NCBI GenBank assembly: GCA_000149225.2
Contig: CM000694.1
Coordinates: 2,250,952 to 2,314,951, forward strand
Length of the DNA stretch: 64,000 bases
Source: Lachancea kluyveri NRRL Y-12651
Taxonomy: Eukaryota > Ascomycota > Saccharomycetes > Saccharomycetales > Saccharomycetaceae
Reading direction: 5' to 3'
The notes below the pieces were generated by a model, which was given only the letters and a program-made list of their open reading frames with translations, ran no database searches and had not been told where the DNA came from. Shown here one piece after another: positions 21,301 through 30,463 of the stretch; the stretch's first letter is position 1; the number at the start of each line of letters is the position of its first letter. Made by a program: the position numbers and the translations under genes.

Positions 21301-24300
21301 GGGATTCTCGATCTGTCCCTATAGAGGAAGCATACTCCTCAGAAATACTAATCCGGCCAGGATGTGAGGAAAAGTATGGATGGTCAGACGATGCCTTGCA
21401 TTGGGAGTCTCTTCTGTCTAATCCAAGGTCCATCAGATGCAATTCTTTGTCAACAAATTCCAAATTTTACTTTCAAGTCGACTCTAAGTTCGATATAAAT
21501 GAGCCATTAGCCAAAATATATCCTCACATGAAGATCGTAATATCTTCTCCTTTGGTCGTTGAAAACTTATTACCATATGACTTGAAGTTCGAGTTATTTG
21601 ATAAGAACGAAAAAAACAAAGGTGTAAAATGTTTGAAAAAGGGTGAAAGAATGCCAATTCAAGACGTTAGGCTGGAAAACTTTTTATTATTGAGCGTACA
21701 GCCAGATGATGAAGGTTTCAAAATGTCTAAACCTGCAATTATAAATACACCTAAAAACAGCGAACTGAGACCGGAAAACAAGCTATCTTTGAAACATGAT
21801 AATGGCCAGCTATTATATTTGCAGCTACGCTACCGTAGTATTGAAGATACCAGAGCTAAATTGATTAGTATCTATTCTCCCTATGTCATCTTAAACAGTA
21901 CGGGAAAAGATTTGTATGTTGAAGGGGATAAATACAATATTACGCAATGCAAGGTGTCGCTAGATGGGGAACTAAAGTACTCAAAACCAAGGATGTTTTC
22001 TTTTTGTCGCGAAGATGACAATAGGAGTCGTGCTCGGATTAGGTTCAAAGACTCCTCCTGGGGTATCCCGACTTCTTTCCATGCTATAGGTCAATCATTT
22101 GACTTAACCATGGAGATACCACATAAGAACCAGGAGTGTAACGTTGGTGTCCACATATCTGAGGGCGAAGGAAAGTACAAATACAGCAAAGTGGTAGAAA
22201 TACAACCGAGGTACATTGTCAAAAACTGCCTAGACATCGACATAGAGATCTGTGAATGCAGTTCTGGAAGTATTCTGACAATCTCCCCAAGTACGTCTGT
22301 GCCACTATACAAAATGAGAAACATTTTGAACAAGCAGTTAATGATCAAATTTTTGGGCTCTGCTTCTGAGTGGTCGTCTCCATTTTTGATCAAAGATATT
22401 GGTTCAAATTATTTGAAAATTTTAAAACCAGGCATAGGGCACAAGCTTTTAAAATTAGATATTGTTCTGGAGAAAGCTACTATCTTTGTTCATATTACAG
22501 ATGCCAAGGATCGCTGGCCATATTCTATTAGAAATTTCAGTGATAATGAGTTTATCTTCTACCAAAGGGATCCTAGAATGTTTGATGATGATGATGATTA
22601 TAGCATGTTTGAAGAAAATGATGACATGGAGTTTGAACCGTTATATTACCGTGTGCCGCCAAAGAGTGTGATGCCATATGCTTGGGACTACCCTGCCGCC
22701 AGGCAAAAGAAACTGATCATTACATCCAGAGGCCGGAAACGAGAAATCCAGTTGGCTGAAATAGGTAACTTGAAACCAATGAGGATGCCAGGCAGAACTA
22801 GCGATGAAATTCCTGCTATTGTAGACTTGAACGTCGTCGCAGATGGCCCTACACAGGCGCTAGTGATATCCAACTATAGCCCTGAATTCAGCCTATACAA
22901 GCTAAGATCCTCCCAGCATACATCTTCGTCTATTTCCGTCGCCAAAAGTGATAAGTTCGAAGTCCAGGAGGAAGATAAAAACGTATACACTAAAGTTGTC
23001 ATTGCTTTTGAAGGTGTGGGAATATCTTTAATCAACGCTAAATTGCAAGAGTTATGTTATATTAATGTAAAGGGGTTGGAATTGAGATATAATGAATCGG
23101 ATTTGTACCAAACGGTAAGTTGGAAAATGAAGTGGGTCCAGATTGATAACCAGCTATTCGGTGGTATTTACCAAAATATCGTGTATCCTACAGCAATCCC
23201 CAACACGTCAAAAGAAATCAATAATCACCCCGTACTATCGGGTTCAATTTCGAAAGTAAAAGATGACTCACACGGTGTCCTATATTTTAAACATGCCACA
23301 ATTTTACTACAAGAGTTGAACATTCAACTCGACGAAGACTTTTTAGTATCATTGATAGCGTTCACCAAAATCCCAGGAGCTTCATGGAACCAGGATGTAA
23401 AAGACAAGCTATGTGACGAAATTGTGGTACTGCCACAGCCACAGGCCATTCAAAAAAATAACGACATGTATTTCGAGGTTTTCCACCTCCAACCTACATT
23501 GCTACACTTATCGTTTGCACGTACCGAACACTTGAATGCAGAGGAAGAGAAAACATCCGGACAAAATACTTTAATGTTCTTTGTTAATGTCTTGACTATG
23601 GCACTGGGTAATATCAATGATGCACCAATCAAGTTGAATTCCTTGTTTATGGATAATGTAAGAGTCCCATTGCCATTGTTGTTACAGGCAGTACAAACGC
23701 ACTATGGACAGCAATTTTTCTATCAAATTCATAAGATTTTGGGATCCGCCGACTTTTTAGGTAATCCTGTTGGTTTATTCAACAACATTAGTTCCGGTGT
23801 TTGGGATATATTCTACGAGCCTTATCAAGGCTATATTATGAATGACAGGCCTCAAGAATTGGGAATCAGCATCGCTAAAGGCGGCCTGAGTTTCGTCAAG
23901 AAGTCCGTATTTGGGTTTTCTGATAGTATGGCACGTTTCACAGGATCAGTTGCCAAAGGCTTATCAGTAGCCACCCAGGACAGTGAGTTCCAGGAGCGCC
24001 GTCGACTGCTGCAGAGGAAAACCCGATCCAAACAGAGCTTCAATGGGTTTGGCTCTGGAGCAACCTCTTTTGTCAGCGGTATCAGCAGCGGGTTAGGTGG
24101 CATTGCTCTGGATCCATACAAAGGAGCTACCAAAGATGGAGCTACGGGATTCCTAAAGGGCTTGGGCAAGGGATTGGTTGGCCTGCCAACAAAAACGGCA
24201 ATTGGCGTCTTAGACTTGGCAAACAACGTTAGCGAAGGGATCAGAAATACAACTACCGTTCTGGATGGTGCTTTGACTCGCAGAGCTCGATTACCGCGGT

Positions 24301-24686
24301 ACGTGGGTTATGACCAGGTCATCAAACCGTACAATTTGCGAGAATCACAGGGCCAGTTCTGGCTAAAGACCGCAAATGGTGGTGAATGCATGGATGACAA
24401 GTATTTGGCCCACGTTGTATTACCTGGCAAGGAGCTTGCGGTGATCGTATCCATGAGACATATAATAGAAGTAATAATCTCCAAGCAGGAAATTGTCTGG
24501 AAAGTGAGATACATGGATATTAGTGGGATGATACTAGAGAAGGGTGGTTTGCGAATCGTACTGAAGAACGCTAACCGCTCGGAATTTTTCATTCCAATTG
24601 CAGATGCCACCGAAAGAAGGTTCTTATACCGTCACATTAGCATTGCTGTCACAGAATACAATAAGTACTGCGAAGCTGCATTATAA
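15360..24686 (+). CDS. VPS13: Vps13 bridge-type lipid transfer protein
   Basis: Starting at the ATG at 15360 gives 3108 residues beginning MLESLAAGLLNRFLGSYVEN, the conserved chorein start. An in-frame ATG at 15201 would add 53 residues unlike any family member and leave only 38 bases to ECM29, so I reject it. The N-terminal chorein domain and extended RBG groove carry phospholipids between membranes at contact sites (vacuole-mitochondrion, nucleus-vacuole, prospore membrane). The Vps13 adaptor-binding region lies in the C-terminal half. A C-terminal segment with amphipathic helices follows (GLSFVKKSVFGFSDSMARFTGSVAKG and GATGFLKGLGKGLVGLPTK), then a PH-like end. A WFSSWWGG patch and the acidic FDDDDDYSMFEENDD loop are visible. 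The size matches the yeast family (about 3144). Confidence 0.97.
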   Translation: MLESLAAGLLNRFLGSYVENFDPAQLNVGIWSGDVKLRNLKLRKESLDALNLPIDVNFGFLGELTLVVPWSSLKNKPVKILINDVYLLCAPRDNSSYDPKEQEERELRLKLQKLAELELMNKSKPTTGNDSAKNESFTQSLITKIVDNLQVTIQNIHIRYEDMESVFSEAPYSVGATLSELSAISTDGDWKPSFISITNAITHKLLTLDSLCAYWNTDTKSIFHEDQEELFIRFKESIADKNGVPDHQFLLRPVSGSGRLTLNKTGSTNTQPHVDAQLFFEEFGFDLDDCQYKDILYTVSKLHWYQKTLKYKRLRPEYSVNQNPKGWFEYAARCVLQEIHDKNYKWSWDFIKAKREKRNKYVELWKKKLALPNVEQRLPDEEDEEELKELHKKLSFEDIKIFRAYARKDYTKERLVSKNSTPEPTNSANGGGNGWFSSWWGGNTASKTEEDDLLMTEDQKKELYAAIEFDENKQLIDTINVPKDMVTMKISSMLNRGSFVIKNRNKNLRLGEIVFENCEAEFYQRPDSFLAKFKLHELKIEDGSPHTLYKHIISVKNLRMNNDGDTPELKEPFFQVSFENNPIDESADSSIDVKLRSMTVFYHVHFINEVIKFFSPPKRHLDTVGAIMNAAEATVEGWSTQTRMGIEAILEDHKTVNLNLDLQAPLLIIPLNPHIWDTPCAIVDAGHISISSDLVPKERLKEMKNLSPEEYEKIDTKELRRLMFDRFQLHLNDTQFLIGPDIRSTISNLHLNERDNSFTVLDRIELDFTVDVLILPKALNLPKIRTSGKLPRLRLSLNDYQYKIIMELIDKCIPNFEPFDGDEDTEGEFPYFGESNNYQDLERKNDVAVLRQTLKKLEKMSEVELSQRIFELKFEVESVQLSLFKCIDGATMESSKLVDLVGDKLYLKFAKMAKEMDVYLALHSLNLDDFIEQSNSDEFKRLITSSDVAADEESNLFQLYYNRTQRIVPYNNTLIEVFDQDIDLEMAELKFVLTPKSILTLMNYALTTFTDPAASEVPSDVLRHNEADLEDSPQKINMSMSLEGIIVVLNDDSIKLATLELSAAEIGLLLMPERMCVTAKLGGLQLTDEINEGLSRDSVLRKLISMGGDEVVELTYKTFDDVNNSNNYNSVLDYKTGSMNINFVDESINRILTYLAKFQKMKVLFDRAREAAYNQAGNIESVNNMKLNVLIKAPVIKFPKLVDPRKGIYDDITFYLGELFVENEFINVGKGCINKIEAGIRSGNLSSLFNMENGFVQKLHIIDDLDLHFKIEHDEKAADDLPSFKIEGYFSPLAANLTELQLRYLYILSQRLSSTFTVDESSLQDVEDAAINANAVIAPNAEYEVTSDIFKKPEEESGGTNPNHTQIDFVFEAPDISLTLHNNTEGISSLENHGITRVKLHNFGLTFWMKENMTLKAETHIAAFTVEDIRKNKDNKHTELIPKIASDSYQFMAALTRTKLNEGDLLNLSMTIDSPKLILAMDYLFALKSFLDTAINVKPSAKISEVPENQNKIDSKLSEDEHRGPSKTKFQYCVNVVDSSIILLADPSDTNSEAVVFSAGQLLLADQNILSASANNVGMFLCRMETFNENRVRLLDDFSSSIVIDGRNSTPEKLLTSVQFAVEPLVMRLSLRDIRLAIFIVNRVMALAKENGLVEDTPAETMDINTKYGAFSKEFKKTLSKYAPSVISSLSELSNKRSAPTNETATILRAEKLHADIEGLRLVLIGDIHELPILDMNIKPFSVSAKDWSSEIDAVASLETYANIFNYSRSSWEPLVESFPISFHLSKGSGQDASLVFDVISRKVAEITLSSRSIALLSQIQNSLYDDTRLKPRGAEKPYKIYNDTGLDLNVWIASKEAKDKRGLTTLKNSEVLPWEFEDWRKVRDSLDTDNSQSILGVQVVGSKYKTTLEIDVTSEGEEVYILKPAKNEVHNRLACELKLCEDNIKLITLRSTLLLENTTSTTVQFKMNINDPVTYDIRPGDSRSVPIEEAYSSEILIRPGCEEKYGWSDDALHWESLLSNPRSIRCNSLSTNSKFYFQVDSKFDINEPLAKIYPHMKIVISSPLVVENLLPYDLKFELFDKNEKNKGVKCLKKGERMPIQDVRLENFLLLSVQPDDEGFKMSKPAIINTPKNSELRPENKLSLKHDNGQLLYLQLRYRSIEDTRAKLISIYSPYVILNSTGKDLYVEGDKYNITQCKVSLDGELKYSKPRMFSFCREDDNRSRARIRFKDSSWGIPTSFHAIGQSFDLTMEIPHKNQECNVGVHISEGEGKYKYSKVVEIQPRYIVKNCLDIDIEICECSSGSILTISPSTSVPLYKMRNILNKQLMIKFLGSASEWSSPFLIKDIGSNYLKILKPGIGHKLLKLDIVLEKATIFVHITDAKDRWPYSIRNFSDNEFIFYQRDPRMFDDDDDYSMFEENDDMEFEPLYYRVPPKSVMPYAWDYPAARQKKLIITSRGRKREIQLAEIGNLKPMRMPGRTSDEIPAIVDLNVVADGPTQALVISNYSPEFSLYKLRSSQHTSSSISVAKSDKFEVQEEDKNVYTKVVIAFEGVGISLINAKLQELCYINVKGLELRYNESDLYQTVSWKMKWVQIDNQLFGGIYQNIVYPTAIPNTSKEINNHPVLSGSISKVKDDSHGVLYFKHATILLQELNIQLDEDFLVSLIAFTKIPGASWNQDVKDKLCDEIVVLPQPQAIQKNNDMYFEVFHLQPTLLHLSFARTEHLNAEEEKTSGQNTLMFFVNVLTMALGNINDAPIKLNSLFMDNVRVPLPLLLQAVQTHYGQQFFYQIHKILGSADFLGNPVGLFNNISSGVWDIFYEPYQGYIMNDRPQELGISIAKGGLSFVKKSVFGFSDSMARFTGSVAKGLSVATQDSEFQERRRLLQRKTRSKQSFNGFGSGATSFVSGISSGLGGIALDPYKGATKDGATGFLKGLGKGLVGLPTKTAIGVLDLANNVSEGIRNTTTVLDGALTRRARLPRYVGYDQVIKPYNLRESQGQFWLKTANGGECMDDKYLAHVVLPGKELAVIVSMRHIIEVIISKQEIVWKVRYMDISGMILEKGGLRIVLKNANRSEFFIPIADATERRFLYRHISIAVTEYNKYCEAAL

Positions 24687-25053
24687 AATGCAGGTCTTGT
24701 ATAATTAAAATCGATGTAATTTCTAACATGGCTCACTTTTGTTTTCTTCCTCCATACAGCCGCCTTCCACCCCTCTGTGGTGTCATAGGAAACTCCGTCT
24801 ACAGTAACGTATATAACTATCGGAGCAAACCGGAGTCAAAAAAGCCCACACACCACAAGTAAGACTGGTCCCCCCCGTCACGCACGCTGCATGCGCTGGT
24901 CGGCTCCGAAAAGGCCTTTGGATGGATGCCGCTTCGTTTGTCCGAGTTACTGCGTGAGTATATAAATGGTGTCCCCCCCGAACCAGCACTGATGGCACTA
25001 GCAAATTTCTTTGCTACAAGGAGTTTTCAAGTATTATCTTACAAACTACAGAT
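24687..25053. promoter_or_regulatory. VPS13 3' end and SDH2 promoter
   Basis: This 367-base spacer contains a TATATAAA box at 24959-24966, 88 bases before the SDH2 ATG, and two C-runs (about 24870 and 24972). I found no exact ACCAATNA (Hap2/3/4/5) site, although respiratory genes often have one. Confidence 0.5.
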
Positions 25054-25842
25054 ATGTACGGCTTGTTGAGAAGAAATGTTATTGGGCTTGTCAGTAAGAG
25101 AGGGCTAGCCACCGAATCCAAGGCTCTTACACCAAGGTTAAAGACTTTTAAGATCTACAGATGGAATCCAGACACGCCAGCTGAGAAACCACGTTTGCAG
25201 GAGTATAAAGTTGATTTAAACCAATGTGGTCCAATGGTGTTGGATGCTTTGATCAAGATTAAGAATGAACAAGATCCAACTTTGACTTTCAGAAGATCTT
25301 GTAGAGAAGGTATCTGTGGTTCCTGTGCTATGAACATTGGTGGTAGAAACACCTTAGCCTGTCTATGTAGAATTGATGAGAACACTTCTAAACAGAGCAA
25401 AATTTACCCACTACCCCACATGTACATTGTCAAGGACTTGGTTCCAGATTTGACACACTTCTACAAGCAATACAAGTCTATCCAGCCATACTTACAAAGA
25501 TCCAAGGTTCCAGAAGACGGAAAGGAAAACTTACAAAGTATCGAAGACCGTAAGAAATTGGACGGTTTGTACGAATGTATTTTATGTGCCTGCTGTTCCA
25601 CCTCATGTCCATCTTATTGGTGGAACCAAGAACAATACTTAGGTCCTGCTGTGTTGATGCAAGCATTCCGTTGGTTGATTGATTCCAGAGACGAAGCTTC
25701 TAGAATGAGAAAGGAGATGCTACAAAACTCCATGTCTTTGTACAGATGCCATACTATCATGAACTGTACCAGAACCTGTCCAAAGGGTTTGAATCCAGGT
25801 AAGGCTATTGCCGAAATTAAAAAGGCCTTGGCAACAGACTAA
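25054..25842 (+). CDS. SDH2: Succinate dehydrogenase iron-sulfur subunit
   Basis: The 262-residue protein has a basic N-terminal mitochondrial targeting sequence ([20 protein letters not shown]). All three cluster motifs follow. The 2Fe-2S ligands are Cys83, Cys88, Cys91 and Cys103 (CREGICGSC). Cys175, Cys178, Cys181 and Cys242 fit the 4Fe-4S cluster; Cys185, Cys232 and Cys238 fit the 3Fe-4S cluster. It passes electrons from the flavin subunit Sdh1 to ubiquinone in complex II of the inner mitochondrial membrane. Codon use is strongly biased to preferred yeast codons, indicating high expression. The 3' flank is very A/T-rich with TTATT repeats. Orthologue of YLL041C. Confidence 0.98.
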   Translation: MYGLLRRNVIGLVSKRGLATESKALTPRLKTFKIYRWNPDTPAEKPRLQEYKVDLNQCGPMVLDALIKIKNEQDPTLTFRRSCREGICGSCAMNIGGRNTLACLCRIDENTSKQSKIYPLPHMYIVKDLVPDLTHFYKQYKSIQPYLQRSKVPEDGKENLQSIEDRKKLDGLYECILCACCSTSCPSYWWNQEQYLGPAVLMQAFRWLIDSRDEASRMRKEMLQNSMSLYRCHTIMNCTRTCPKGLNPGKAIAEIKKALATD

Positions 25843-26140
25843 AACTTGTTGTAAATTTATTGATTTCATGACTAACGATTGATTCTTAGTTGCTAGAACA
25901 AACAATTATTTATTATTATTTTATTATTATACCTTTTATCATTACCGTCATCATTATTTATTTTCATTTAAGTACTTACGTTAAAAGTATTTGAGTATAT
26001 GTTGTCTTTTTTTCTACGGTAAAGGCTTATTCACTGACCGAGTTTTGATCGCGGTAGCTGGGCGAATCAGAAGCCGCATAATATTACTCATCACTCACTG
26101 GGGGGCCCGAAATCATCAATAGACAAAATACTTCAGTGCA
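25843..26140. promoter_or_regulatory. SDH2 3' region and ATG10 promoter
   Basis: This 298-base spacer begins with a TTATT-rich stretch (about 25905-25960), probably the SDH2 3' untranslated region and polyadenylation signals. A G-run (GGGGGGCCC at 26100-26108) sits 30 bases before the ATG10 start. Confidence 0.35.
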
Positions 26141-26635
26141 ATGATAGAGTATAGTCAATTTTGCCATCAACTTCAGACTGATGTTCTATCATTGCTAAGA
26201 CAGTGGCCACTCTGTGTTGAAATTAATCTACTGCAAGAGAATATACTTCAGTTGATGATTCTGCACACGGATATCCCCAACTGCGAGCTACGTGTACGCA
26301 TTACGTATAACACAGTATACCAAGAGCCATTTCTGACCTTTCAAATTTGGCGTACAGAACTTCTTCAAGATGATATTGAGGAGGAACGAATTTGGTTTCC
26401 TTCGGATCTTTCAAGAGTACTTAACACAGCACGCTTCAGCATCGGCTTAGACTACATAGATCCTCAAAACAAGCAGGTGTGGTATAGTTTACATCCTTGT
26501 GACACTGCAGAGATCTTAGGCACTAAACATGTTGAGGCCTATTTGCTCAGGTGGTGTTCAGTTTACTTTACAGCATTCCAGCACGACTTTAGCAGCCTTT
26601 TCGTGAGAAAGTGCACAGAGCGAAGAAAGTCTTGA
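26141..26635 (+). CDS. ATG10: Autophagy E2-like enzyme Atg10
   Basis: The 164-residue protein is the usual Atg10 length (167 in S. cerevisiae). It contains the active-site motif LHPCDT with Cys120 as the predicted thioester cysteine, and the YNTVYQEPFLTFQIWR strand region that precedes it. Atg10 accepts Atg12 from the E1 Atg7 and conjugates it to Atg5, a step needed for autophagosome formation. Sequence conservation outside the active site is low, as expected for the family. It lies between SDH2 and GOS1 on the same strand, only 68 bases before GOS1. Confidence 0.93.
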   Translation: MIEYSQFCHQLQTDVLSLLRQWPLCVEINLLQENILQLMILHTDIPNCELRVRITYNTVYQEPFLTFQIWRTELLQDDIEEERIWFPSDLSRVLNTARFSIGLDYIDPQNKQVWYSLHPCDTAEILGTKHVEAYLLRWCSVYFTAFQHDFSSLFVRKCTERRKS

Positions 26636-26703
26636 TATTTTGAACAACAAAGCACGGACGAGAATCAAGCTAATACTAGCACACACAAAAAATAGAAGAA
26701 AGT

Positions 26704-27348
26704 ATGGGATCATTCGTCACTGTCAGAGGCCAAGTAATTTCTTTGGAATCCCAGATCGAGTCACTTTTGTCTCGTTATTCGTCCTTTGCACAAACTTCAA
26801 GCTCAGAACCTACTGCTCAGGAAAAATCCTTAAACACAAAACTAGAAAGCTTATTGATACAAAGACAGGATGTTTTGGACTCCTTAACAAAAATATGTGA
26901 CGAAACTCCAAATATCTCTGCCTCCAAGTTATCTCAACTACAACGTCATAAAGAAGTTTTACAAGAACATTGGCAAAGCTTTCGCAATATTAGATCCTCA
27001 ATCCAACAGGAACGTAACCGTTTGAACCTGTTATTCAGCGTGAAAAAAGATATTGCTCAACAATCCATTCAAGATGAAGATGCATACATCAATGATGAAT
27101 CTCGTCGTATCGATGAATCTCATACTGTTGTAGACAACTTGATCTCACAAGCTTGGGATACAAGAGATCAATTCTCTGCTCAAAGGGCCATGCTGCAAAA
27201 TGCTAATGACAGAATCATGCGAACATTACAACGGGTACCTGGTATTAATAATGTAATTTCTAAAATCAACACCAGAAGGAAGAAAAATGCTTTTATTTTG
27301 GCAAGCTTGATCTCTATATGTATATTAGTTCTATTCTTCACATGGTAA
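26704..27348 (+). CDS. GOS1: Golgi v-SNARE Gos1
   Basis: The 214-residue tail-anchored protein has an N-terminal helical region (GQVISLESQIESLLSRYSSFAQ), the highly conserved SFRNIRSSIQQERNRLNLLFSVK, a SNARE coiled coil and a C-terminal transmembrane anchor (AFILASLISICILVLFFTW). It pairs with Sed5, Ykt6 and Sft1 for retrograde and intra-Golgi fusion. Length and motifs match S. cerevisiae Gos1 (YHL031C, 223 residues). It lies between two genes whose orthologues are on chromosome XII (ATG10 and FPS1), part of the interleaved ancestral order. Confidence 0.96.
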   Translation: MGSFVTVRGQVISLESQIESLLSRYSSFAQTSSSEPTAQEKSLNTKLESLLIQRQDVLDSLTKICDETPNISASKLSQLQRHKEVLQEHWQSFRNIRSSIQQERNRLNLLFSVKKDIAQQSIQDEDAYINDESRRIDESHTVVDNLISQAWDTRDQFSAQRAMLQNANDRIMRTLQRVPGINNVISKINTRRKKNAFILASLISICILVLFFTW

Positions 27349-27871
27349 AAATGGAACAGTTAAGGAAGTGCTGAATACCTCCGTATACATATATACCACT
27401 TGGATAAGTTCATAAGTTTTTCTGGCCCTTCTAGAAAGAATCTGAAGTATTTCGACTAGCTCATCATCCAAAGGAACAGCACTTTCTAACGGTGTACCAG
27501 ATGCTAAATTAGAGTTATTTGTTAACCAGTGCTTAGAGACCGCATACAAAGCTTACATTAGGTCAAAATTTTTTTGTACCACGATCTCAGTTAGAGAATT
27601 TGATTCTTGAGCAAGGTGGTGTGCTAATCTACATTCACCATGTACGCCTTTATCACACTACATAACTTAGATGAGACTATTAAAATGCAGTTAGATAATA
27701 ACATTGAAAGTTATTACTTCGTTGTCACTTAAAAAAAAAAAACATTCTCAATGACATTACATGTGCGCCAAACCAGTTTTCGACCATTGCTCTCACATTT
27801 ATAATAAATTTACATTATTGAAAACAAAATACAACTGTCCTAATCACCCCAGTGACTAAACAGCACACATG
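27349..27871. other. Convergent GOS1/FPS1 spacer with a broken minus-strand frame
   Basis: This 523-base gap is wider than most convergent spacers here. On the minus strand an open frame runs from 27657 to 27331 with a single TAA at 27553-27555, about 108 codons in all. Its second half has a credible composition (ESAVPLDDELVEILQILSRR). It has no ATG at its beginning and I do not recognise it. It may be a decayed small gene or chance. An A-run lies at 27732-27741. Confidence 0.2.
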
Positions 27872-28059
27872 CTATATGGATTTATCGCTCAATTTTTTGA
27901 AAATACCTGGTCGCCTTTGTGGTTTTTGAGTCTTTTTTAGTTTTTTTAGTTTTTTTGGTTTTTTTGGTTTTTTTGATCTTTTTGGTGGAGGAGAGATATT
28001 TGATGCCTGGGAACTATCGTCACTGTCACCACCATGGTTTCCGCCATCGTAATCATCGT

Positions 28060-28092
<33 letters not shown>

Positions 28093-29893
28093 CATCATCG
28101 TCATCCTCTTCAAAAATCGTGGGAATCCCCTGAGACGGGTTTCTTGCATGAACTTTACGAGATACACTTTTAAATTGGACTGTTTTAGGAATCTGTTCTT
28201 GGCTAGGTGGCTGGTTTTTCTCTAAATCTTTGTTGGTGTCACTTAAATCTTCAGTGCTATGTCTTTCAATCTGGACGTTATCATCATCGTACATCCATCC
28301 ACTCACCGAAGAAGTAGCTCTATTTCTAGTCCTCTTTTTCCACCCAGGCCTTCTGATCCAAAATCTCATCAAAGCCTCTTTGTAAATGGTTAAAGGTAAA
28401 TTAACTGGGGATTCATGGCCTTGGTATATACAAAGATCGTAGACCATAGCCCCAGTAAAGGCACCAATAAATGGTGCGACAATTGGAACCCAAAAAAAGT
28501 GGTTATGTGCCTCCCATAGTAGATGACGATCCATGCCAACAGTGTAAAGAGCTAGACGGGGGCCTAAATCACGCGCCATATTCATCGCGGCACCAGTTTG
28601 TAGGGAAAGAGAAGCGTTCAGACAGTATATCAGAACAAATAACATCAACGGAAATAAGTCAGAAGACAAACATGTATAAGGATCTGTCAGAGCGAATATG
28701 CAACACTGTAATATTGCTGTGATTACATATTCGCCGACAAACTGCCTGCTGGAGGATAGGTATGATTGTGGCACAACACAAAACATACTCAGAACAGTTT
28801 CACTTTCGGTCCATGGGATAAAGACTTCTTGTATAACCCTCTCGTAGTATATGAAAATAATCAGGGCACCAACGTATGCACCCAACATCTGACCCATTAA
28901 ATAGTAGGGGACCTTTTTCCAAGGAAAGCCTCTAAAGATGCAGTTGCTTAGTGTTAAAGCAGGATTTAGATGTGCACCAGAAATAGCACTACCACCTGCA
29001 GAAAAGTAGCCCATTACAACTGCACCAGCCCAACCAAGTGCAATATTATCGAAGTTACCACCAGGGTCCGGAGTCACCAGATATTGAAGCATAGAAACGT
29101 CACTATTGGTTAAATTAGCCTCTATCAATTTTTGGGAAAAAATATTCTTTTGCTGCTGCTGAGACAATCTGACTTGGCAAACAACAGCAGAGCCAAATAT
29201 AATCATCATCATTGTTCCTATGAATTCGGCTAGAAATTCTTTCAGATAGTTATATTTGACAGTAGACCATTTATTGATGGGGTGATAAGTCGAAGGCAAA
29301 ACGGTTGGCGTCTGGGGGTTTTGATACAATGTCTTTGGCTTAACCATCATCGGAACGTTATGTATGTGAGGGTCATTCTCATCTGACCCACCTCTACCAG
29401 CGGAATCCGAGTTAACAGAAACGATATCGTTCGAAACTCGAGGCTGCATTGGAGCTGCCGAGTTGCTGGCTATGGTGTTTGATCTAGAGGCCCTTGTTGC
29501 TGCCCTCGAACGAAACCCAGACGTTGCACCACTACCGCCGCTAGAAGAGACTGCCATCTGGGCGTTAGGAATCACTTCTTGGATCAAACAGGGCGTGTCC
29601 ATGTCCGTATACTGAGGGATGTACGAAGTAGATACGGGTGCAATATGGTGATAACCTGGCGTATACTCCTGAACATCGTTATCATCATCATCATCTTGTT
29701 TGTAAGGAAACGATTTTGGTGCATAGTTAGACGTGTTGTCGCTTCCCCTCTCACCCTGATCGTCACTTAACTGCTCAGGATAGGGCGATGCACTATCAGA
29801 AAGATACTCGTTCATAATTTCTTGAGGACTTCTCGACGCATGAGGAGAAGTTGAGCGTGGATCTCTCTTGAAAGAGAAGTAATCCTCTGGCAT
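27872..29893 (-). CDS. FPS1: Aquaglyceroporin glycerol channel Fps1
   Basis: I start at the ATG at 29891-29893 (673 residues); the frame is open further upstream but only from a TTG. Six transmembrane helices and two pore half-helices carry NPA (residues 310-312) and NMA (438-440); S. cerevisiae has NPS and NLA. Both gating regions are conserved: the N-terminal LYQNPQTPTVLPSTYHPINK with the TPT Hog1-type site, and the C-terminal HESPVNLPLTIY directly after helix 6. RTRNRATS, a Ypk1-type RxRxxS match, follows. The channel releases glycerol on hypo-osmotic shock and closes under hyperosmotic stress. The C-terminus is unusual: a long Asp run and then KKPKKPKKLKKLKK repeats. It is divergent from the glycerol kinase gene. 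Confidence 0.95.
28030..28110. repeat. Trinucleotide (CAT/ATC) microsatellite in FPS1
   Basis: Runs of ATC/CAT on the plus strand encode the Asp-rich tail of Fps1 on the minus strand. Length polymorphism is likely. The plus strand shows a His-rich frame here that is not a gene. Confidence 0.8.
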
Positions 29894-30463
29894 TCGACTT
29901 GGAGTTGTACAAACGCCTGGTTGATGGCGTTCAAGAAGAAAACGACTCAAAGCTTTGTTCCTATTAAAAGCAGATCGCTAGCTTCCCGCGCTCAATCAAC
30001 TGATGGCATTTGGTACGTGGCGGGAAAATTTTTCGAGCACCCCCTGCCTTTCGATTTTTCCGATATTTTTTATGATATTTTCCGAGAGTACCTGGTGGGA
30101 TTGTTTGCTGAAAAACGGGTATTTTGCAGCCCAGTAGCTAGGCACGAACAAAGCTGACTCACTCGTACACAGATGCTTCAAATAGAGAAGGAAACTGCCG
30201 CTTTCATAAGTGAGATAGTCCCGGGAACTAAAAAAACAAATTGTGCCCGAAGCAATATATAGTATGATCGGACTTTAGCTGGCTTACCTAAGAGCTGCTC
30301 GTACGCGGAGAAGCGGCAAAGCGCGCGGCTGTAGCATAACTTTCTGTTAATCATTCGTGGGGGAGAGGGGGCTGGGCACAGGTGGGCTCGTTGCTTCTTG
30401 GAACTTCGGGCCCAGGGCCAGAGCAAAGTGTATAAAGTATAAAAAGAAAACGAGATCGCAGGA
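29894..30463. promoter_or_regulatory. Shared FPS1/GUT1 divergent promoter
   Basis: Up to 570 bases separate the glycerol channel and glycerol kinase starts. STRE cores occur at 30041-30045 (CCCCT) and 30366-30370 (AGGGG). A tandem TATA-like pair (TATAAAG at 30431 and TATAAAAA at 30438) faces GUT1. Those TATA boxes lie only about 20-35 bases before the first GUT1 ATG, which bears on its start choice. Confidence 0.55.

Noticed and set aside
27919-28173. His-rich plus-strand frame
   Set aside because: Antisense of the Asp run and Lys-rich tail of Fps1.
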